From assembly GCA_039654915.1 (NCBI GenBank), contig CM077599.1, positions 8,000,501 to 8,064,500 on the forward strand: DNA of 64,000 bases. The letters run 5' to 3'. Below are positions 59,078 to 64,000 of this stretch, piece after piece. The position numbers were made by a program, and so were the translations under genes. This DNA is from Aquilaria yunnanensis (lineage: Eukaryota; Streptophyta; Magnoliopsida; Malvales; Thymelaeaceae). The notes under the pieces are model-generated. The model did no database searches, was not told the DNA's origin, and saw only the letters and a list, made by a program, of their open reading frames with translations. Position 1 is the first letter of the stretch; every line of letters starts with the position of its first letter.

Positions 59078-61203
59078 GGGGAAATGAAATTGCCTAAAGA
59101 TGCATTTGGACCATGTTTTGATTCAACCAAGGTGGAGATTCATCCGTCAATTCCCAGCTCTAAACATGCATGAGCAGTTGTTTTTTTTCAAGTCTTGCTC
59201 TGTTGGCAGTTTTGTCTGTTTGCTGAATCTATTTTCAGAGAGGTGGGGATGACAATTAAGGAGTTTGATGTGGAAATGACTCAAATTTTGGACTGGAAAG
59301 TGCATGGAGATTTCAGGCAAATTCTGGTTTTCTAGTGTCAGGTCAATTCAATATATTCCAGGGGCCTTAATTTTCTTTCTATATGTATAAATTACACACT
59401 TCAGTGAGAACATGATTGCTCTTTACCTCTGCCTTCCCCTCCCTCCCCCTTGCAAACAACAATATGGTACTATGCACTAAAATAAATACTCCATATATAT
59501 ATATATACATATATATATATATGCATCAAGAGAGCAAACTCGCTCAAAGTTGAGACTTTCTCGATAATTAAGAATAATCAGATTGAAAGATTAACTCATA
59601 ACAAAAGTCTTGAAGAGGGAGAGGGATGGGGTTAAATTTGTAGGGTTAAGGCTTAAGATTGACAGATGCCCAAATAACTTGTCACTGAAACACGTGCAGG
59701 GTAGTTCATTGCTGAACAATGTCTGCCTGCTACCAGATCGATGTCAAAAAATAAAGAGGGCCAAGCCCACTAGTAGTTTTAAAAGTAACAAAGAGTACAA
59801 GAAAGAAAGGGCAAGGGGTTGGGCGAAGCCGACCATACAAATACAATTCAAACTGGAGTCTAACAGCAACAGCCACAGGGAGCATTAATTGCCTTTGCCA
59901 TTCTTTTACTGTCCGTGTCCTTCTCTCTGTCCCGAAAAGACAAGTAACATTCCGCAGCCCATAATGCAGCCCTCAACTGTTCATTTCAAGTTTTGAGTTT
60001 TTCTGTTGATTTTGTATGGTATTTCTTTGGGTCATACAAAGTGGTTACAAGAGAAGAAGAAACAGAGCTCTTCACTCTCTGGCCTCTTGTCTTTGCCACC
60101 CAAACTAATCCCCTAAATCACTTTTGGTCCCTTAAACTATGCTGACTTAAGCTCTTTAATCCCTGAGCTATGACTCTGATATTTTGTTCTCTCGAACTAT
60201 GAACAGTAGGATATTTCACTCCTATAATAACTCATTAGTCGGTCTCACTTGCCGTTAACCTTGTCAGATTTCTAATGGTTCAGTGACTTGATTGTAAGAG
60301 TTTGAAGTCTTAGTCATTAAATCACAAAAACACATAACCTGAATCACTTAATGAGAAATAAACGCAAAAGATAAAGAATAAATAATGTTACATTTTTGTC
60401 AAGTAATATAATCAACTACTTCAATCATTTTTATTTTTTGCAAAGTTACTAATTTTTATGAATTTTCTTTCTTGCACTGACTTAAAAAGGAAAAAAAGGA
60501 CTTTGTTTTTTCAAAGTGATTTAATTTTTTTTTTAATTTTTTGCTGTTAAAGTATGAAATTTCAATTAATATACAAATTTATGCAAAAATCACTACATAT
60601 AAAAATATAATTTGTAATCAGTTTTTAATAATTACCCAAAACACCTAAAAGTTTTTTTTTCTATTTTCTACTTATTTTCATTTCTTTCTGAGATAGTTAA
60701 AAAAAAAAAAGATAGAGCAAATCAGCGGAAAAAAAAACACTCCCTCCTCGCGTACTTCTCTCCCTCACCTGCGCCAAGCTCAACCACGACTTCTTCCTCC
60801 TCTCCCTCACCTGCGCCAAGCTCGACAACAAACTCTGCCTCCTCGCGTACTTCTCTCCCGATTCACCCGCTGCTGCTCCGACCCCTTTCCCAGTCTCTTC
60901 CTTGACTTCGCCAACTGAAGCCGAGATCCACACTTATCTCTCCCAGAAGAACATGGAGACTTGAACAAGAAGATGAACCACCTCGTCTCACTCACCGCCA
61001 CACTGTACAGAGATATGGAGGAATTGTCGACGATTGAGGTGAATTTGAAAAAAAAAATTCTAAGTAAAAGAAATCGAAGTGGAAAACCTTGCCAATCTTT
61101 AAACCGTAAACGAACAATAACAAAATACTTATTTATATAATTAAGTGAAAAACTCATTATATTTATTTATATAATTAAGTGAACGAACAATAACAAAATA
61201 CTT
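58912..61203. other. 3' region of WOX and intergenic DNA
   Basis: WOX 3' untranslated sequence probably covers the first several hundred bases. Further on, 60060-60290 contains phrases such as TTTGGTCCCTTAAACTATG and CCCTGAGCTATGA, of the type seen in transposon termini. 60720-61000 is a small C/T-rich block with a repeated CTCCCTCACCTGCGCCAAGC (60761, 60803). No gene is supported. Confidence 0.35.
59047..59075. repeat. (TG)n microsatellite in the WOX 3' flank
   Basis: About 14 TG units, roughly 140 bases after the WOX stop codon and so probably within its 3' untranslated region. Confidence 0.95.
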
Positions 61204-62072
61204 TGGAGGCGTTTGGATGTAGAAAACTTTTTTTCTTTTCATTTTCTGTTTTCTATTTCCATTTTCTATGTACAATTTTCTTAAAGTGTATTTGAGAAAA
61301 CATGTGTAGTTGTTTTAAAGTAAGTAAATATGACTACATACATATACAATACATTGGAAAAGCTCGATGCTTTATTTGAAAGCTGAAGGAAAGTTTGTGG
61401 ACTATAATAGAATATTTTCCCAAGACTATCAGCTTCAAAAAAAAATATGTAAAATTCACAAAGCCAGCCCCCAACTGTTTGCTCTTTGCCACTTAGGCTT
61501 CAATTATTCTATTCCTTACGTATGCACCACCATTTCCAGTACCGTCGGCATCCCGCTTTCCGTTGCCGATTTCGCAATCCCAGAGCTCCGATACCGCTGT
61601 TATTGCTTCCCCTGGATCACTTCATTCCCCAAGGGCAGCTTAGTCACTTGTAATCGAAGGAGGGAGGAGAAGATTTAGCGATCGAAGTCGATAAGATAGA
61701 AGCCGGCCGGCGCTGCGTCGGAGGAGTTTGATGGTGCTGGTCGGACGGCGCTGACAGGGAGATTGGTCGGATGGGAGTGGAAAGCGAGACGTGGCCTGGT
61801 CGGATGGTGGGAAAGCGAGATGTGGCGAGGACGGAAGTGGAAATCGAGAGATCCGAAAGTCTCGAGTCGGGAGAGAGAGAGAACGCGAGGGAGAGGGGTT
61901 AGAAAACTGGAAAACAATTAAAGTAATCCATATCTTCATAAATTAGAAAACTGTTTTTCAAAAAAGTTGAAAAAGAAAATAATTTAACTAAACATGTTTT
62001 GTTTTCATTTTCTAACTTTTAGAAAACTTTTCAGAAAAATAGGGAAATTTTCTGGAACTAAACACAGCTTTA
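61204..62072. mobile_element. Foldback-type element with GC-rich cargo
   Basis: The left end GGAGGCGTTTGGATGTAGAA runs into TTTTCATTTTCTG. The right end, read inward, has AGCTGTGTTTAGTTCCAGAA running into TTTCTAAAAGTTAGAAAATG. GTGTTTGG-type ends with AAAATTT arms are common in plant non-autonomous DNA transposons. The centre (61490-61900) is much more GC-rich and open in two minus frames without a recognisable domain. No target duplication was found. Confidence 0.5.
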
Positions 62073-63371
62073 TGTTTGTTTAAATTGAACGTGCAAACAA
62101 GAACCAAATATTATTCATTTGTTTGTATTCAAGAATAGTTCAATTAATGTTTGTTTATGTTAGTTCATTTATTTATTAGTTTACTCATTTGTTTTTTATA
62201 AATTTATTTATTCTTAATATTTAATTTTTATTTGTTTGTTCGTCGGTTCATTTATATTTTTTTATATTATTTAACAAACACATTATTTTCATATTGTCCT
62301 CGAACATGTTCATTGAGCAATCACAAACACATTCATTTGTTCAATTCATTTGGTTCACGATAATGTAATTATTACTAAATAAATATGAACAAACCAAACA
62401 CGTACATTTATAAATAAACAAATACTAATAGATAAAATATATTTACTTATTATTCATATTCATTTAAAGTTAAATGAATGAACATTGACATAACTAATTT
62501 ATATTCATTTGGTTCATTTACAGCTCTACTAATATTTAACAAAAGCTATTGTGACAATGACAACCTACAGGTGAGGCCAAACAGCGGTCGGGAAAGAGAT
62601 AGGCAGCATAAAGGTGGAAGAGAGGAAGATCATTTGGGATCGGACATAGGTTGTGGATGGTGAAGTATGGTATGGGAAAGAAACAAAACAAGAAACAGTT
62701 TCTCCATTTTATCCAGCGCAATGCCAGCAAGACATAAATCAGAGCGGAAACAAGAGAATATGACAGAATAATGAGTAATTGTTGCGATGGTACACACATA
62801 AATCAGCAAAAATGAACATGTTTATCTATTAATATGTATTACAAGAGGAAAAAAAGTGCCTAACATCAATTCCCAAGTCCTAAAACAGAATTTCTAAGTT
62901 AGAAAAAATAAAAAAAAATCATGCTGCATTTCTTGTGTGTGTACAAAATTCATGCTTCTCCTATGGTTGGGTCTTGTTCTTGCATAAGCTGCGCTCAAAA
63001 TGCAAATGTACAGGAATAGCAAAACAGGTTTCAAAGAATTGTTTTACAGCTTGTTAGATACAGATACAGCTAGAGGCGATTGGAAATCCTCATGCCTGGG
63101 TTGGTCCCCATCAAAAGAACAGTTGTGTGTCTATGGCAGCTTGTACAAAAAGGAGCAACTCCACGTCAACTCAATCTCAGAGAAATAATCATAGAATCAG
63201 CATCACCTCCGACAAAGCCCCCCCTAAATTGAAGCTGCTGTACCCTCTAGCCAGGAGAGAGCGAAAAAAATTAAAGAATCGTAACGCACAAAAAGGGGGT
63301 TAGAGACATGCTCACGAATCACGGGCGCAAAGACTTCCCGGCAGACAAATGCTTTGCCAAGAGGTTGATGA
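62073..63371. other. Intergenic, no gene recognised
   Basis: A degenerate TTTGTTTATT/ATTCATTTGTT-rich stretch runs from 62090 to about 62520. After it are short chance frames on both strands. The segment 62950-63371 may be 3' untranslated sequence of the minus-strand gene that follows. Confidence 0.35.
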
Positions 63372-63699
63372 CTATCTTGGATTCTCTGTTCTGTTTGTGG
63401 GCAATGACAATTTTGAATCATCTACTCTGTTTGCTGCTAACGATGAACTTGACGACTCTGATCTATTCGAAGGCAACAATAATTTTGAATCCTCAGTTTT
63501 GTTTGTGGTTGATGATGGCCTTGATTCCTCTGTTTTGTTTGGGGCAGAAAATGATCTCGAGTCCTCTGTTCTGCTTGTACGGCACATACAATTTGGACAA
63601 GGAAAAGTATAAATGGAATCATTTGGCCTCTTAAGCTCGAAACCCTTGGAATCACTATGAGAACGCATGGTCAGCATGTGACGCTTGAAAGTTTTCCAC
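63372..63699 (-). CDS. Last exon of an unidentified gene with 12-residue repeats
   Basis: A minus-strand exon probably starts at 63699 after an acceptor (GACTACCAG) and ends at TAG 63372-63374. It begins WKTFKRHMLTMRSHSD and passes a cysteine cluster (CPNCMC). It ends in five tandem 12-residue units on a theme T-E-D-S-K/R-x5-N-K/R: TEDSRSFSAPNK, TEESRPSSTTNK, TEDSKLLLPSNR, SESSSSSLAANR and VDDSKLSLPTNR, then TENPR. The 36-bp period keeps frame and the hydrophilic pattern is maintained, which favours this strand over the plus-strand frames, whose translations are hydrophobic by composition. Upstream exons would lie beyond the window. No family was recognised. Confidence 0.45.
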
Positions 63700-64000
63700 C
63701 TGGTAGTCAAAGCAGGTTAAATATGTTCTCGCACATTCCGATAACAAAAGAAGCAACGTCTGTTAAAATAACTCTGTTTAACTGCAACGTAACATTCCAA
63801 GAGCCTATATAGACACTTGACAGTCAATTTGAAAGCCTCATTTTTTTTGTCAGAAATGAAAATACAAAGAATACTTGCAAAAATACCACCTCCACACCTC
63901 CCCTAGCCCTAGCCCCAAAAAGAATGAACAAAAGAGTATTAAGGAAGCTAATGTAGCAAAAATCTGCTTCTTCCAATTGCCACTATATAACTTCATATTG
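63700..64000. other. Probable intron or intergenic end of window
   Basis: If the exon at 63372-63699 is real, this is the start of its upstream intron. No splice donor or further exon was recognised before the window ends. Confidence 0.3.

Overview
The window is nuclear DNA from a flowering plant, almost certainly a eudicot. The evidence is AT-rich intergenic DNA, GT-AG introns, and plant-only families: an MLP/Bet v 1 protein, a CLE peptide precursor, a WUSCHEL-related homeobox gene and a plastid-type EamA transporter. I cannot name the species. Transposon-derived DNA takes up far more of the window than genes do.

Layout. 1-6.6 kb: a two-exon MLP gene (1542-2207), then repeats. These are a 126-bp tandem duplication, one copy of which is split by a short hAT-type element with an 8-bp target duplication, and a four-copy array of roughly 450-bp units. 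6.6-11.9 kb: a LINE 3' fragment, one MITE and sequence with no recognisable gene. 11.9-15.7 kb (minus strand): a seven-exon EamA/DMT transporter. Its exons are well conserved, but exon 3 has lost both invariant splice dinucleotides and the N-terminal region carries a frameshifting 31-bp duplication, so I call it a probable pseudogene. 15.8-27.4 kb: MITEs, LINE RNase H fragments and three long-inverted-repeat elements side by side (22183-26894); one has a perfect 9-bp target duplication typical of Mutator-like elements.

27482-36879 is a complete CACTA (En/Spm) element. It has 14-bp identical termini, a 3-bp target duplication (GAA), dense subterminal motif arrays, a three-exon TNPD/tnp2-type transposase gene (1151 residues) and a five-exon Transposase_24-type gene, both on the minus strand. 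A 1-kb ATT-rich array sits upstream of the transposase.

36.9-51 kb: repeats, a CLE precursor (42290-42595, minus), a 3.16-kb hAT element with a decayed transposase (44619-47774) and more MITE copies. 51.4-54.8 kb (plus): an expressed-looking six-coding-exon gene for a 247-residue membrane protein whose S-x3-H, D and H-x3-H pattern resembles the CREST hydrolase superfamily. 57333-58911 (plus): a four-exon WOX1-clade homeobox gene (287 residues). The right edge holds another foldback element and the last exon of an unidentified minus-strand gene made of 12-residue repeats.

The host genes are unrelated in function and do not form a cluster. I found no bacterial-style operon, CRISPR array, rRNA or intact tRNA. 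The most useful observations are the splice-site losses in the EamA gene, the structurally complete CACTA element, the CREST-like protein and the nested insertion history at 3.2-3.9 kb. Exon boundaries were placed by eye from splice consensus and frame agreement. Repeat boundaries without a target duplication are approximate to about 20 bp.
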